Source: Caenorhabditis elegans
Lineage: Eukaryota > Nematoda > Chromadorea > Rhabditida > Rhabditidae
DNA: 64,000 bases
Assembly: GCF_000002985.6 (NCBI RefSeq)
Contig: NC_003284.9
Span: forward strand, 12,090,001-12,154,000
Direction: 5' to 3'
The notes beneath the pieces were generated by a model that ran no database searches, was not told the DNA's origin, and saw only the letters and a list, made by a program, of their open reading frames with translations. This document shows, in pieces, positions 1-13,722 of this stretch. A program made the position numbers and the translations under genes. Numbering within the stretch: position 1 is the stretch's first letter; every line of letters starts with the position of its first letter.

Positions 1-343
1 ACAAAATAGTTTTTTAAAATACATTTTATCGTTGAATCTATAAAACGTAGTATTGAAAAATTAAAAATCTAGTTTTGTAAGTGAATGTACCTATATGCCT
101 AGATCAAGTACAATATTATTATCGTATTCAAAAATCCAGATTCTCATATTTTTATGTGTGTTAAATTCATAAAACGTTCGAAAAAATAGTACTGAATTCA
201 TATGCGCTAGCCTTCTGTAACTTCACATCCACAAATCATTTCGGTATCAAAAACTGATTAGCATCGTCATCATCTTTGTCGTCAATCGAATTTATTGTTT
301 CGAGGGAGATCATCAAAAAGACCGCCAATGAGGTTGTTAGTTC

Positions 344-356
344 GGGGGGGGGGGGG
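344..356. repeat. Poly-G tract (13 G)
   Basis: An uninterrupted run of 13 G on the + strand. Runs of this length can form G-quadruplexes and are known deletion hotspots in C. elegans lacking the FANCJ-type helicase DOG-1. Confidence 0.9.
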
Positions 357-787
357 AAGAGAAAAAGTTCAGTGGCTGGTGGAAAAGCAGGAATTATTGG
401 GGTTGAGTGTGGAGGGTGAATGTTCAGAATGGGAAGATGAGATGAATTGGAAGAAACCACACGTATGTTAGGATCCTACTGTTAGGAAGACTTAGGTTTC
501 AGTTTGAGACCTAAGTTGAGTTCCAAAATAATACCTCTTCGTAATAGAATTTTTTACAGTGAACAGTTATTTGTTGTAGTCTTGATTGAAACTGCTACTG
601 ATTAATGGAATATGCGATATATATATTATAAAATCTTCAAATTAACAGATCCAGAGTTAATCTACTATAACTATAACTTTTTGTAAGCCATTGGCTATCT
701 TTTTAAAGTAAACCGGATTTGTGTACCATATACCGTGTTTTGTTTGAATTGTGGAACTCAAACCTCTTGACGCTTTTGGAAACACTA

Positions 788-801
788 CCCCCCCCCCCCC
801 C
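788..801. repeat. Poly-C tract (14 C)
   Basis: An uninterrupted run of 14 C on the + strand, about 430 bp from the 13-G run and in the opposite orientation. Same expected G-quadruplex and deletion-prone properties. Confidence 0.9.
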
Positions 802-2728
802 TTTTGCACATCTAATCCTAACATTCAATCTAAATTGTGCAACTGACGTTTTTGAAGAAAAGATGAGAGATGGCAACGACAACAGATTATTGCATCCATA
901 TGTCCCTCCTCTCCTTCGAAACCCGAACCCAAACCCACATTATGTCTTTGTCACTACTGTCTTTCGTTCTACCCATTCCGAACATTCGAGATGGGTGGAC
1001 TGGATGGACCAAACAGATATTTTGTGGTTTTGGTTTTGCCAGACGGACTTATGCGCCAACAGCCACAAAAACATCAAAAGAAAAAGACAGAAAGAAGAGG
1101 GACGTGGCAAAGATAAAAATGAGAAGGAAGCGTGCCCGTGTTCTTCATATTTCCCACAAGGATCCTTATCCATTTAGTAAAATTGAATTTCTTGTTTTCT
1201 TCAATTTATGGTACATGGTACTTGCCACTCCAAATTTTCCGCACAAAATTGAATCATGATTCTTACATTACCGTAGTTGAATTACATTTGAACTCTAAAG
1301 AAGTCAGACTTGGATGTCCTAGAAAAAATAAAAACATTTCATATTCTCTAGGTAGAGTTGGAATACTTCTTAGAAAGTACAAACGTCGCGTTTACTTGGA
1401 CAAAAGCTTCAGATCGTGCTTCATTTGATATTGTAACCTTTTAATTTATTTTTCTGTTTTCAGAAAAAAAAATTTTGTTGCTATTTTTGGTAAACTTCCA
1501 ATAACTCCCATTATTACAAACTCTTTACCTATTTTTTCGGAAGATTCTCACATCACACGTCTAACTTTTTTGCATTCAAGTTTATCGCGCTATTTTGGCG
1601 GATTTCAATTACCTAACCATCTTCCTAATACCTCATTTAAAACCCATTTAAATGTAGAACAACTGACTTCGTGAAATGTATGTTTCTACCAATGGCCTCT
1701 GACTGCCAATATTCCACCTAATTTATTGTTTTGTACATCATCGAATCAGTATGATTCGGTAATTTGTCTATTGTGTATGTGTGCTCCTATCTGTTTTGCG
1801 CAACCAACCGGACCGAGTGACCCGCTCGCGCTTCGAAAAATAAATGACCACTATTTTCTCGCTTTGGTAAGGGTGGGTACGGTAGGACGGCGTCAAAAAT
1901 CGAGGGGAAAGTGAATGAATTGTTTACCAGTTCATTCACATTGGGGAAGAATTTACATTTTATTTACATGGATCACTTCTCCTTCGACATTTCTCCTTTC
2001 CCCGCAGGCTTTCAAACGTTTCAAAGGGCCATCAATCTTGGAAAACTGTCCATTACGTGTGGGCACACAGACACACATTCACATTTTGTTGTGCGGGGCG
2101 CCCGTTTGCTTTTTGGTTGCATTATCGTCAACAACAACAACCACCAAAAACTCGTGTTGTTCTGTTCTTAAATCGAAATGTAGTCCCAATTGACTCTCCC
2201 AATTGACGTAGTTAAAAGCGCAGATTTGTAAACTAAAAGCAGAAGAGACAGGAATAATGACAGGAAGCAAAAATTAGAGATTAAATCTCAACGATCACCT
2301 TTTTTAGGTTAAATTATGGAGTTGAACAAGCAGCTGGGAAGTGCAAGAGTATAAGAAAACAGAGAGAATCTGAGATAGTTCACACAGACAAGAGTAGAAA
2401 GTTGGTAATCGTGAGAAGATAAGTTATAATTTCGCGTTTCTTAACCCTATCCCTATGATAGTAAACCTTGAAAACTATGTAGATTACCAAAAAACTGATA
2501 AAAATCTGCTCTATTAAGCATATCTCTAATTACTTTATCTAGTTGCAATATAAATCCAAGGTGCTCTCCAAAAATTGGCTGAAGTTACAGGCGCCATTCT
2601 TTGGCCTAGGATAAAAAATCATTACAACGGAATTTGTGATAAAGGACCATGAAACTCAAGTGTTCCCTCTCTCTCTTCCTCATGCTACAAAAAAATTTTA
2701 TGACATGGTCATGGCGCCGGCTGCATGA

Positions 2729-2820
2729 CACCTGTGTACTGCTGCCGACGCCGGGACTCCTGAACGCCACCTGTCAAATGAGAGCTTCTGTGTCCGTTGC
2801 TGACCTCTTACACACACCTG
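2729..2820. promoter_or_regulatory. Cluster of three CACCTG E-boxes
   Basis: CACCTG occurs at 2729-2734, 2768-2773 and 2815-2820, inside a patch clearly richer in G+C than its surroundings. CACCTG/CAGGTG is bound by bHLH dimers and by Snail/ZEB zinc-finger repressors. Regulatory function is inferred only from the clustering. Confidence 0.25.
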
Positions 2821-5800
2821 TCGCTGCTTTAGTATCATGCGCGCACTGCCTTTCATGTCTTAAGGAAGAAAAACAGTTGGTGTCAAGTGCTGTATGAAGA
2901 GCCCTCTATGACTTACCAAAAAAGGACGAGCTGCAGAAAGAACGCTACGACGAAGGAGCGTATGGTTTCACGTTGATTTCCCGTATGATTGGATTCGTCT
3001 TATAGGAGCACTTCTGACCCTGTGTTGTTGAAGATATGATCGAATAGTTATCACTGACCAATTCGAATAGAAGTAAAGAGAGCTTGAAGTGTTGTGGTAA
3101 TGGGCACCAAACTCACGAATGTCGACTAGCGACGAAAGCAACGTGAGGAGGAGGGGAGCGAGGGGTGGAGCCAAGGCATCTACATGTAGAAGACCAATTG
3201 TAGATAGGCGGAGCAGATTTCAGAAAAATTACGAAATATCGTCTCTTCGGATTTTATGATCTCTACACTGTCATAACTGGCTCAACTGTACAGATCGTAT
3301 AGTAGGGCTTGAAAAATGAAAATAATACACTACAGTACCGTGTACTAGTACTTTTCTAGTGTAATTAAATTATTGCGTATCTCTCAAAAATTTGCTCAAC
3401 TATAGCAAGACAAACTTACATGCACTTTTTTCTAAAAGTGCACTGCACACATACATATGACGTGATGGGAACGCGCTTCTAAAAATCAAACACTAATCTC
3501 TTTTTGCAAATTCACAAAACTTAAAATCACGTAACCCAAACGCGTGTAGTTAGAAAGATAACTTTAAGTACTTCCGGCTAGAATTCAAATTCTGGATTCC
3601 CAAGTGTCATTTTGTACAGAAACTTAATGAATTCACAAACGCGGTCTTCAGAGTTGAGAGGAAGTAGAATTGGGTATTGGAATATGACTGTGACTAATTG
3701 GGAAGATAATTTTTGTTGTAGTAAACAATGACTTTGAAGATTAGAAAATTGAAAATCAAACGATCAGAGAAAGAAGCAAACAGATATTTAAATAACAATA
3801 TTAATTTTAAAGATTGTAACAGTAACTGTAACAGTGAGATTTTTAAATGTAGTCGCTACTCTAATATTGGGAAGTTGTGTTCTTTTTCACATTGTTGTTA
3901 AGCCTTTTTTTTAAGGAAAAGGTATGTAAATTTGACCGCTCCCTTCAATTAAACAAAATTCTACTTCGAGTGCCTTTGCTCAGTCTCAAAGAACTTTAAA
4001 TTACATCACGCCACAACACATCACAAGAGTCTCACAAAAGTCAACATTACATTCAAAACGAACGAGTATGATATAGCAGTAGCATACACAGATGTCGCAG
4101 AGCCTCTTTTTTTCCGTTCACATTCAATTTCCGTTTTTACAGCTACCGTATCTGACGGCAGCCGGGGCCAACTCGCAGCTGTCAGCATAGCCAAGACTTT
4201 CTTCCCTCACTTGTCATAACGGTCAGTGCTTGAGCCGCTTTTTTTATTCCGCAGCTTCCAATATTTCGTCAGTGCACTGCTAGGACGCATGTGGAGCCAA
4301 CGGCAACGGATTTCATCATTCAAAGACTAGTGTCTTCTCAATAAAGCGAACATGTTTACATGAACCAAAAAAAAAAGATCAAGTTATTACGAAATATCAT
4401 CCCGGACACAAACGTACACTTCCATACACTGAGACGGGACTGGTTTCGAAGTAAAACCAACCTATCGGGATTGGTTGATTGTGTAAAAGGATCATAAAAT
4501 TGTGAAGAAGAAGGTGAAGACGGGGTCGGACCTCGTTTGATCGACCATTTCAAATTCGCTCGCGTTCTTCGGTTCTTTTTTTATTGTTTAAAAGGTATGT
4601 ACGGGCAATGCATTCCGGAAATGGGATAGTTAATTATACAGAAATTGTTAACTTCTGATTTTCTTCAAATAATAAATTAGTTAACAATAAAATAAGAGTT
4701 ATACAGTTATGTAATTTTTACATATTTTTTTAACGAAAAGGTTAAGTGAAAAATGAAAGAACAGAAGTTTATTTGAAGATTATTAAGTGTGGCGTAAAAA
4801 AAAACAAAGCAACCTAATGTATTTTTCTATTGATTTATAATATCCTATTTTTTCTCGCCTATTTTTTGATAAAAGCTATGTATCAGCCTTGCACTTTTAA
4901 ATTGAAAGTTTTTTGCAACACATGATAGCAAACAACTTAATGAATATTTTATTAAGGAGAGTTTTTAAATAAGTTCTCGATATAAACTTTCCGACATAGC
5001 TTTTTCAAGATTTAGAAAAAACATATTTGAATGTAAACATAAAAAATTTTCTTTCCAATTCTTGACAAAATAATATGCATTCTTAAAAGTCCAGTTTGCA
5101 AACTCATGCCCTCTTGGCACTCATTATATTCAGGATATGTGAACCTATAAAAGTAACTTATATATCTTGTCAACTACCAGTGTCCTCCTGCCTTCCATAT
5201 TTCTCATTTCTAAATCACTTTTCAAGTTTAGGGGTCCATAAACCACCAGATAGCCCATAATCGGTACCAGTACAGGAGGCTTAATGGAAATGTATGTTTA
5301 TGACCCCCTTACGCTTCTGAGCGGGGCTCTCGTCGCCGCCGGAAGATAATCGTCATTGTTCTGAAATGAGAAATAAGAAATAAGGCGCAGGCACCGGGGG
5401 ATATATAGACTTCGACTTGACTTTTACAACCCACTTTTGGTAATAGGGATTTTTCCTTTTTTTTTACTCTTTCTATTCTTCTATTCTCCATTCTTCGCTT
5501 TGCTTCTTTTCTCATCGTGAAATGGATAAAAACCAAGGGGAACGCAATTCTCAGCGGAGCGCAGTCCGGAAGAAAGAAATTTAATCTTAAATTATTCGGA
5601 TTTTACATTAACTTAATGGACTTTTACCATGACAACCAGCCGCTCCATACCTCTGGGTACCACGTTTCCTTTCTTCTATCGGCATTCGACTTAAAACCAG
5701 TTTTATATGGGTCCAAAATTAACTATGCGTCGTGCGGCAGGTACCTCATCTCACCTATATATGAATGAAAGAATTGAAAGTGTTTTGAGCGTTAGGGTGC

Positions 5801-7374
5801 TAGTAGCAGTCGACGGAAAGAGAGAAGGAACGATAATTATTATTTCACGGTTTGTGAATTTTCTCTGGATTCAGAGGATTTGAATGCCAAGTCAGAAGAG
5901 GTACATAGCACGTAGCAAACTGGGAGGAAGTCAAGGGAGGACAATTAAAACAAAATAGTGTTGGTTGGATAAAACGGTACGTACACATACATGCGGAAAA
6001 CCAGAAGCCAATCCTGGTTTTTAAATTGGCGGTTACAGAACGGAGGAGGACATAGGCCAACGAATAGATTTTGGCAAAAACCAATTGTTCTGTCAACTTG
6101 ATCGATAAATTATTGGGAGGCGAGGGAAGAACAGGAGAACACATTTTGTTTGGTCTGATGATGACTTTTTTCGCATCTGTAGGTGTTGCAAGAACTCCGT
6201 TTAGAGGGGTTTTTATAAATTAACTCTCAAACTATTTTCCTCATTTTCAGAGTTCTTAAATCGAGCAATCGGGAATACTGAGAGGGCGTCAGTCTTTTTT
6301 GGCTTCATTTTGATTTAAAAAACATTATTCAAGATAAAATATTTACAACAGTTTTTCACATTTTACGTGAGTAACCTGTTTACCTAGTTTCATTTCAATT
6401 TGTTATTCAGCAGTCATTTTTGAAATTACTAGTAGTTTTTAATTTTTTTAAAAGGTTAAATGAAAACTCTTGAGAATGTCCATTGGTGAGCCAGACTTCT
6501 CATGGCTCTGATGACGTTCTGCCAGACTCAAAATGTCTCACAAGTCTGTTTGTGTACTTTAAAGACAAATGCAAGAATTTTTAAAGAAAACAATACACGT
6601 TTATAGTTTTCAAAGTCATAATAATGTTTATGGAAAAGGAAACAAATACATTTACGATTTTTTTCAAAAATCAACAAGCACGATTGTTTATGTATTTTTG
6701 ATTTTCAATAAATTTTTCGATTTGCTATGTAAAAGTTGCAAACAAAAAATGCACTTTTTTAATGTTTTGAGCAAATATTTGTACATTACATTTTTAAGGG
6801 AATGGGAAATTGTGTATGACAGCTAGGAACGTTGTTTTGAGAAATTTCGAGAAAACTAATCTGATTTTTTTAAATTTATAGTGAAGAGTTTCTGATCCTC
6901 AAAAGTCGTTTTTTTTCAGCTTGTACTGCTATAAGTTACGCACAACAAAGAAGTTAGAGAATCATCAATTTGTATTTGCAAGTCTTGAAATTCAAAATTT
7001 AAATATTTGGCAACGTCTCAAAAATTTTCAATTTTCATAAAAAATTCTCCCAGAAAAAGTTCCCAAAACTATTAGAACATTCAGAATTTCAAATCTAATG
7101 TGTCATGTTTCAAGAACAGACAAAAAACTTGATCGCATATGAAAAGAGAACGAAACTCTCACATCAGCCTCATAATTTATTTTGAAAACTTATTTTTAGT
7201 TGAATAATCTACAGCTTATGTTAGTATTTAGTTTTCGATATGATCCGACCTATAAATCACTTATGTACAATTCTCAAATCTGAAAATAAAACAAATTACT
7301 TTCTTTGAAAAAATTATGACATGAAAATGTGTACGTTTTAACGAAATTCGAGTGAAGGAATTCAAATGTTATTA

Positions 7375-7663
7375 CAGTGCATTTTTTTCCACTTCTACCA
7401 CTTTAAAGGGGGCGCATTTATGCGGAAGGATCTTGCCGCGCCATCATTTTTAGCAAAGTCTGTTCAAAATTCGCGGAGATCACAATTAATTTGTGATAAA
7501 GCAACGGAAATACGAAATATGAGATAAATATTTTGTGATCTACATGTGATCTACGCGAATTTTACACAGAAACTGTTAAAAAATGATGACTAAATGCGCG
7601 GCAAGACCCTTCCGCATAAATGCGCCCCCTTTAAAGTCGTAGAAGTGGAAACAAAATGCACTG
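7375..7663. mobile_element. Palindromic MITE, Tc1/mariner-like ends
   Basis: Two inverted arms of roughly 110-140 bp face each other. Each begins CAGTGCATTTT and contains a block reading GGGGGCGCATTTATGCGG followed by CTTGCCGCG. The arms are flanked by TA on both sides (7373-7374 and 7664-7665), the target-site dinucleotide of Tc1/mariner elements, whose ends also begin CAGT. It has no transposase frame, so it is a non-autonomous element that forms a long hairpin. Confidence 0.8.
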
Positions 7664-8492
7664 TAATAAAGTGAGACTTGCTTTAATACTGAAAAACCCT
7701 ATTGATGAAGAACACCCTAGAAATAATTCATAATTACTAGGTCTCTAGAAAAAACTTTAAAATTGGTTTAGAACTATAACAAAATTTCAGTCAACGTTTT
7801 GGAACATTTTCCTCACTTTCGGTACCGAAATTTAAAAACAAGATTTTTTTTCAGTATTATCAACAGTATTTTTTTAATTCGTGATGTTAGTTGAAAACGA
7901 ATAAAAATGTTTCGAGTTGCATTATTGCTGCCCATGTGCTAGGTTGTTCATTTCCTACTATTCTGCCTCCCTTTTCTGATATTTCATTAGCATTCCATTT
8001 CCCGTTTCTTCAGTTGGCTACAATCATAAATCAAATGCAGGTTGGTTCAAACCCCTTCCGATTTTCAGTTTGTACGTTTTGCTTTTTCATGTATTTGAGG
8101 GATTTATCTCTTTTCAAAATGTGCATTCTAATCAAGTCGTTGTTAGAATACAAAAACAATGCACAAAACTACATATAAGACAGAAGGAGGGGAGGAGTGC
8201 ATGTTGGGTCGGTTGATCAAACACACAGGAAACAAAGACAATAGAGAATTGGGGGATGAGAGGATGAAACGTAACAAAAAATGAGTAAAGAAGGCATGTT
8301 ACCTAACAAGAGCCCATTCTTTACAGGTCGGCGTTTCTCTTGTTATGAGTTACAACATACCAACAAGGAAGGACGTATAAACTTCCTACTTATGCAGAGG
8401 GATCAAATATTTAAGACAATTTTATGGTTTGATTTCTTGACCACTGTTAATTAATAATATTGCAAAAGAAGAATAGCAAATTGTTTTGTGGC

Positions 8493-8831
8493 CTTAAAGG
8501 TGGTGTAATCGAATTGTTTTTATTGCTTTATTAGACTCGAAATTGGCGGAAAACACCGAATTTCATAATGAAACTTCTTGAACGCTTCTCAAAAAAAGCT
8601 ATGACGGCTCAAAAAATGAATTAGTTAAAATTAGAAATTTGGCCTATGTACTTGTCAATGTCGCAGAGGCTGGAAACAATTTTTTGAAATCACCGTCAAA
8701 TTTTAAGTATACAATTCAATTATCTTGCATTTGCAACTCGATTTAGGTATTTTAAAGTCGATGGACGAATAGATTTAAAAAATTGAGTCTAATCAAGCAA
8801 TAAAAAAAATTTCGACTACACCACCTTTAAG
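8493..8831. mobile_element. Palindromic MITE with AAGGTGGTGTA termini
   Basis: The left arm starts CTTAAAGGTGGTGTAATCGA and the right arm ends with its near-exact complement, closing on CACCACCTTTAAG. The arms stay similar for about 50 bp (TTGCTTTATTAGACTC against GAGTCTAATCAAGCAA) around an AT-rich centre. TTAA flanks both termini. It resembles the abundant C. elegans palindromic TTTAAAGGTGGTGTAG repeats; the family name is from memory. No coding capacity. Confidence 0.8.
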
Positions 8832-10300
8832 ACATATAAATTAGCAATTTAAAGGCATATCAAATTAACAAAAATATCATTGAATTTGTTTTGAATTGTC
8901 GCAAAATGGTTACTGAAATCGAATTTTTATTTCAAAAATTAATTGAGCAGATGATATGAAAACAATGAAGACAAAAAATCCGAAAATGTGAAAAAAAAAC
9001 AAGCGCAGTAATTATTTTGCTCTGTACCCTAAATTGAGTTTAAAATTTGTTCTGAATATGTTTGTAAATTCGAAAAACAATAAAATTTCGATCTTTGGTA
9101 CAGTTATGTCACTTACATTATCGCAACTCCGTCTTTGAAATATAATTTAAAAGTTGAATAAAAGAAAAATGAGTGATTTTTGAATTGTCGGGTGCGCAAT
9201 AAACTTTCAGCTTTAAAGTTAATTCGTTGGATAATTTTTGAAATTTTGTACTAATTTTATTTGATGAGTTTTTTTTGCCATTTCTTCATTACACGTGAGC
9301 ATAAATTATACTACTTTTAATGAGCCATCTAAACAGCTCAATGACAGTTATATAACTAATCAAGTTTGTATATAAGTACTGAAAAGGATATGAAGCAATT
9401 AAATAGAACAAAATTTCGAACTATTTCATAAATTTTCTATGAAGTTTTTAACACCGCAAACTCACAGTCGTCACTTTACATGTGCACGCAGTTTTTAGTC
9501 ACCATCTGAGAAAAAAACGACATTTGAGCCAATTCAATTGTTGAATTAAATATTTGATACTTGTTTCATAGATTATCATGAATTCCGATAGAACATGACG
9601 TGTTTTTGTGGTAAAATGCTTTGAGAACACATGCATTTTTTCTAGGTACACTTCATATTTTCACATTATCAATGAATTTATGAAAACACATTGTGTTTGG
9701 ATGGGCACGGTGTTGATTGATAGATACATCGAATTTCATAATGCGAAGTAGTAATTTGTCAGCCAAAGCTCTTCAAATTGACTCTGATGAAAACACCTCA
9801 AGGTTCTTCAACCCAGGTGGCCTGCGCCTCATTTGGTCTGGCCCATCATTTTTTCTCCTACTGCAAAGTAGTTCTCCCCCAACCTTTCCACACTACGGAA
9901 GGTCGTTCCGATATCCAAAAATATTTAATTACTGCGGTTCGGACTGTCCTCATTCTCCTATTTTCCAATTTCGTCGCCTGTCGTCTCACTTACCACCTCG
10001 TGTCCTTTAATGAGTATGCAAAAAAAAGAAAAACGGGCCATGGTTGGATCGCCACGTCTCTTTGGAATTTTTGAGAAGGGTTTTGAGGGTATGGATCACT
10101 AAGGAAAACCATAGATGGCAAAATGAGTATATGATGGATTCACGTGTCAGTGGTCGAGTGTCACGAAACCAATGAGTAAGAGAAAGAGAATGAAATATTG
10201 AATTCGTTCATTAATGGAAACGTGAATAATGTATGCAACGAATATATTTATTATCTCCCATTGTTTGCAAAAATATTGGTCATCCTATTGCACATGATGT
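8832..10300. other. Non-coding, 3' of the fucosidase gene
   Basis: AT-rich sequence with no supportable exon. Two overlapping frames at 9717-10074 look unstructured and share no splice pattern, so I treat them as chance. Confidence 0.5.
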
Positions 10301-13300
10301 TCATTTGTGGACATCAAAGGATTTCTCTATAAAAAATATGGGATCTCGTTGGTATTTCGAATCAATGCTTACCAAATAGCTTGCGGCTTTTTCAATTTTC
10401 AAAACAATGATGTCACGACGAGGAAGTTTCTTCCAATCAATCTTCGAACTGAGAATGATCATTGAATCTGACTCCTCAAAACCAGTTAGAACTACATCGG
10501 TTCCTAGAATTGTGGCTGTTGTCTGAAAATTTTGTGTATGTGTGGATGCGTATTTATTTTTTCAAATTTTGTTTCATGACCCAACGAGCGGAAGTTAATT
10601 TTTTACATGTCGTCAGTTTCAAAAAAAAAACGATATGACAGATGTTCATTGGAAACTAGTTTCATTTTCAGTTCCCAGCCTGCACTGGAACAAAGGTTGC
10701 TTGAGAAATTATTCTTTAGTACCGGGACTTCCACTTTTTTAAACTGCATAAAAAATCATAGAGGACAACAAAAACCATTCATGTGGCTAATAGGAATTTC
10801 AAAAACAAGCTTGACTTATTAAAGTTTAATTTGAAGAAAACTCCCAAAGAACTCGCAACGTGTTAGTACGGTTTGTGCATTTGTAGTGAAAAACAATTTA
10901 CTTTAAAGTTGTTTTTTTTTCATCATACACATTAAGTTAAATTCACTTCAGTTTTTTTTCGGCCATAGGTATACTAAAATAATTATTTTGAGATTTTGAG
11001 CGAAATTTGAAATTAAAAAAAAAATCTAATTTGTCATAGGTCGTTGTTGGTGTCTACCATACCACCGAATATGCAATATTTTAAAAACAGTTCACTCAAT
11101 TTTTGTTAGTCGAGTGTCTCACATTTTTGGTTGTTTTCACTGATTTCAACTCAAACTGCTCGTGTGAGGTGTCAAGAATCCAAGCATAAACAATGGTGTG
11201 CTCTTCCAATTGAAAATTGTAAACGTTTTGATACAAATTTTTCAATGGCTTCTTTCCCGATGAATATTTGGAAGTATACCTGAAAAGACATGTGTGCTCA
11301 GTTGTTGAAATTCGACATACCAAACATTTGAAGCACTGGTGTCGTTTTGATGAATCCATGGCCTTGTACCAAATATGGCCTCGGATGTGATGTTCACAAA
11401 TCTTAAAAACGGAGATTTTAAATAGTAGAAAGTGGACAAAGAATTTAGAATGTTTAAAAAATGTATCGATCTTAAAAGGAAAATAAATAGATATTTAGAA
11501 TGGAAAACGTTTGAACTTTGTAGAAAATTTTTGAAACTTCGAGCAAAAATTTATAACATTGCCAAAAGGTGTCATAAAACTGCAAAAATTCAACAAGTTC
11601 AGGACAAATAAAATTTAAGAATTGTTATGTTACATTTTTAAAAATCCATTTCTGTCCAAAATAAAACGTTTCTAACGGAAAGCTAAACTGCAATTTAGAC
11701 TAACGTAAAAAAGTTACCACCTCTAAGCTTTCGAAATATTTAAAATATTTGTGTACGGTTAACACATTTTCGTTACTGTGTTTGGTGTAGTAGACATACC
11801 CATTATTAACAAACTTTTTTAATTTTCAAATACAAATTCGATATAAATGTTCACCTGCCAATTTCTTCGAGTCGATCCTCAAATATAGCAGGGATTTGTC
11901 CATGCATATTCGGTCCAACATTCAATAGCAAGTTTCCATTGCACGCGATTGTTCTTGCCAACTGCTCGATTATCTCGTAAGCTGTATTCACTTCTGATGC
12001 TTTCATGTCTCTCCGATTTCCCCATGAATGTTTATCCAAAGTCATGCAATTTTCCCACTTTTTCTCTAATAGCTTTCCTGGATCATAGTGATCTGAGTAT
12101 GTCATAAATCCGCCGTGTTTTCCCATTGTACCAGTACCCCATCTATCATTGACGACAACTTGATCTTTGACCGGACTGAAAATGTGTAGGACATTCGAGC
12201 AAAACTCCTATTTGGAATTTCGAAATATTCAAAGTCAGAACTCTACAAACTGAGTCAGAAACTGCCAATGAAAAATCAAAATGTAGATTATGAATTGTAA
12301 AATCTAACCTAGAATTGTAGAGCCATGCAAGAAATTCTTTTGCTTTCCAATAATCATCCGACTTGTCCCATTCGCCATCACTCCAAACTACTTCGGGGTT
12401 ATACTTTGTGACGATGTCAATCATTTGAGGATATGATACTTGCTGGAATAAATTTCATGTTCGTCATTAAAGTTTACTAATGGAAAGAAAATTGAAGGTG
12501 GATTACGGCCTGGGCTGGAAACAGTTTAAAATATTTTATGATACAATGACTAAATATCGTAATCAGATTTTTGAAAAATGTTGGATTTTAAACAAATAAT
12601 GAAGAATAGTTTTTGCTAGAACAGTATACATTCTTCGAACTGCTCAAATATGATTTTCAATTTCAGTCAAATATGATTTTTTTTATTTAAGGTGTTAGAG
12701 TGACAACATTATATTTACAGATTTGTGGCTACCTCTGGATAAAATGTGGTGTTGAACTTCCCGTCATCCAAAAACATCGGATGAAACCATTCAAATTGTG
12801 AAAAATAGAGACCAAAGTGAACATCCGTTTTCTTGAAAGCATCTCTGAGTTCTCCAACAATATCTCTCTTTGGTCCAATATCCATTGAATTCCAATTCCA
12901 TGAAGTTCTAGATGGCCACATTGTAAAGCCTTCATGATGCTTGCTAGTAAACACAAAATATCTGAACTTTCGAAAGATGAGTTACACAAAAAACGTTTTT
13001 GAAAACTAGCTTGCCTTGCTCCGGAAGTTTTCACAGTTTCAGCAAATTGATTCGCATTGAAATACTCTGCGGTAAACTACAAAAATCACTTTCAATTGCG
13101 AACAAAAGAATGTTACAAACATCTTTAGCAAAATCAGCGTATGTCGTTCCGGGTTTGTAGTTTTTATCCACAAAATTTACAACGTCTTTATCTGGTTGTG
13201 TTCCTTTCCAATACCACCACATCCATTCGGATCTTGTTTTATATTTTTTGTTTTTATCGTTATCATCCTTAATTTGTATGGAAAAAACCACTGGAATGTT

Positions 13301-13722
13301 TTCACTTATCCTTTCTGTTTATACAGAAAAACGAAACAAAAATCTCCAATCGAAAGTGAAAAAAGTTGAAAATAGTGTTCAGGTTGCCATTTGATAAGAA
13401 AATGAAAGTTCCCTGTTGTTTGCAAACCAGTAATTTCAATTTTTTTTCTTTCAAAATGATTTTCTTATCAGTCAAAAACATTCCAATTGAACTTGACAAT
13501 CGAAAAACTTACCTGAACGCAGGCACCGAGTATAGTCCCCAATGACAGAATATGCCAAACTTTGAGTCATCGTACCAAGATGGCAAAGGGCGGTTGTCAA
13601 GCGACTCCCAATCTGGCTAGAACACAGAAAATGATGGATTGAATTAGTCATCAAATTACACTTACAGTATAATCGCAATTGGCAAGATGTAGAAATAAAA
13701 TGGAGAAAATTAGAAATATCAT
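10301..13722 (-). CDS. Alpha-L-fucosidase (GH29), secreted/lysosomal
   Basis: Removes alpha-L-fucose from glycoconjugates, in lysosomes or after secretion. Ten exons join in phase to 486 residues: 13722-13666, 13616-13513, 13232-13121, 13076-13015, 12961-12733, 12442-12309, 12175-11855, 11401-11321, 11279-11141, 10522-10301. A signal peptide (about residues 1-16) is followed by GH29 hallmarks: [40 protein letters not shown], the nucleophile motif VVWSDGEW (Asp about 210), VVVNDRWG and NLLLNVGPN. Length and order match animal FUCA proteins, and from memory this is the single C. elegans GH29 enzyme. Two acceptors end in AAG and one donor is GC, forced by phase and by alignment to human FUCA1. 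The last few residues depend on whether 10301-10372 is wholly coding. Confidence 0.93.

Larger units (their letters stand above)
1..7374. other. Non-coding intergenic region
   Basis: I find no convincing exon here on either strand. The open frames are short, AT-biased or low in complexity, have no usable splice signals, and resemble no protein family I know. The region holds a 13-G tract (344-356), a 14-C tract (788-801) and a slightly GC-richer patch near 2.7-2.85 kb with three CACCTG E-boxes. It may be regulatory DNA for a gene beyond the left edge. Confidence 0.6.

Noticed and set aside
719-1259. Overlapping + frames of 152 and 129 codons
   Set aside because: Low-complexity composition around a poly-C tract, no splice partners and no recognisable motif.
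9717-10074. Two overlapping + frames (97-98 codons) 3' of the fucosidase gene
   Set aside because: Neither shows domain features or splice structure, and they overlap in different frames.
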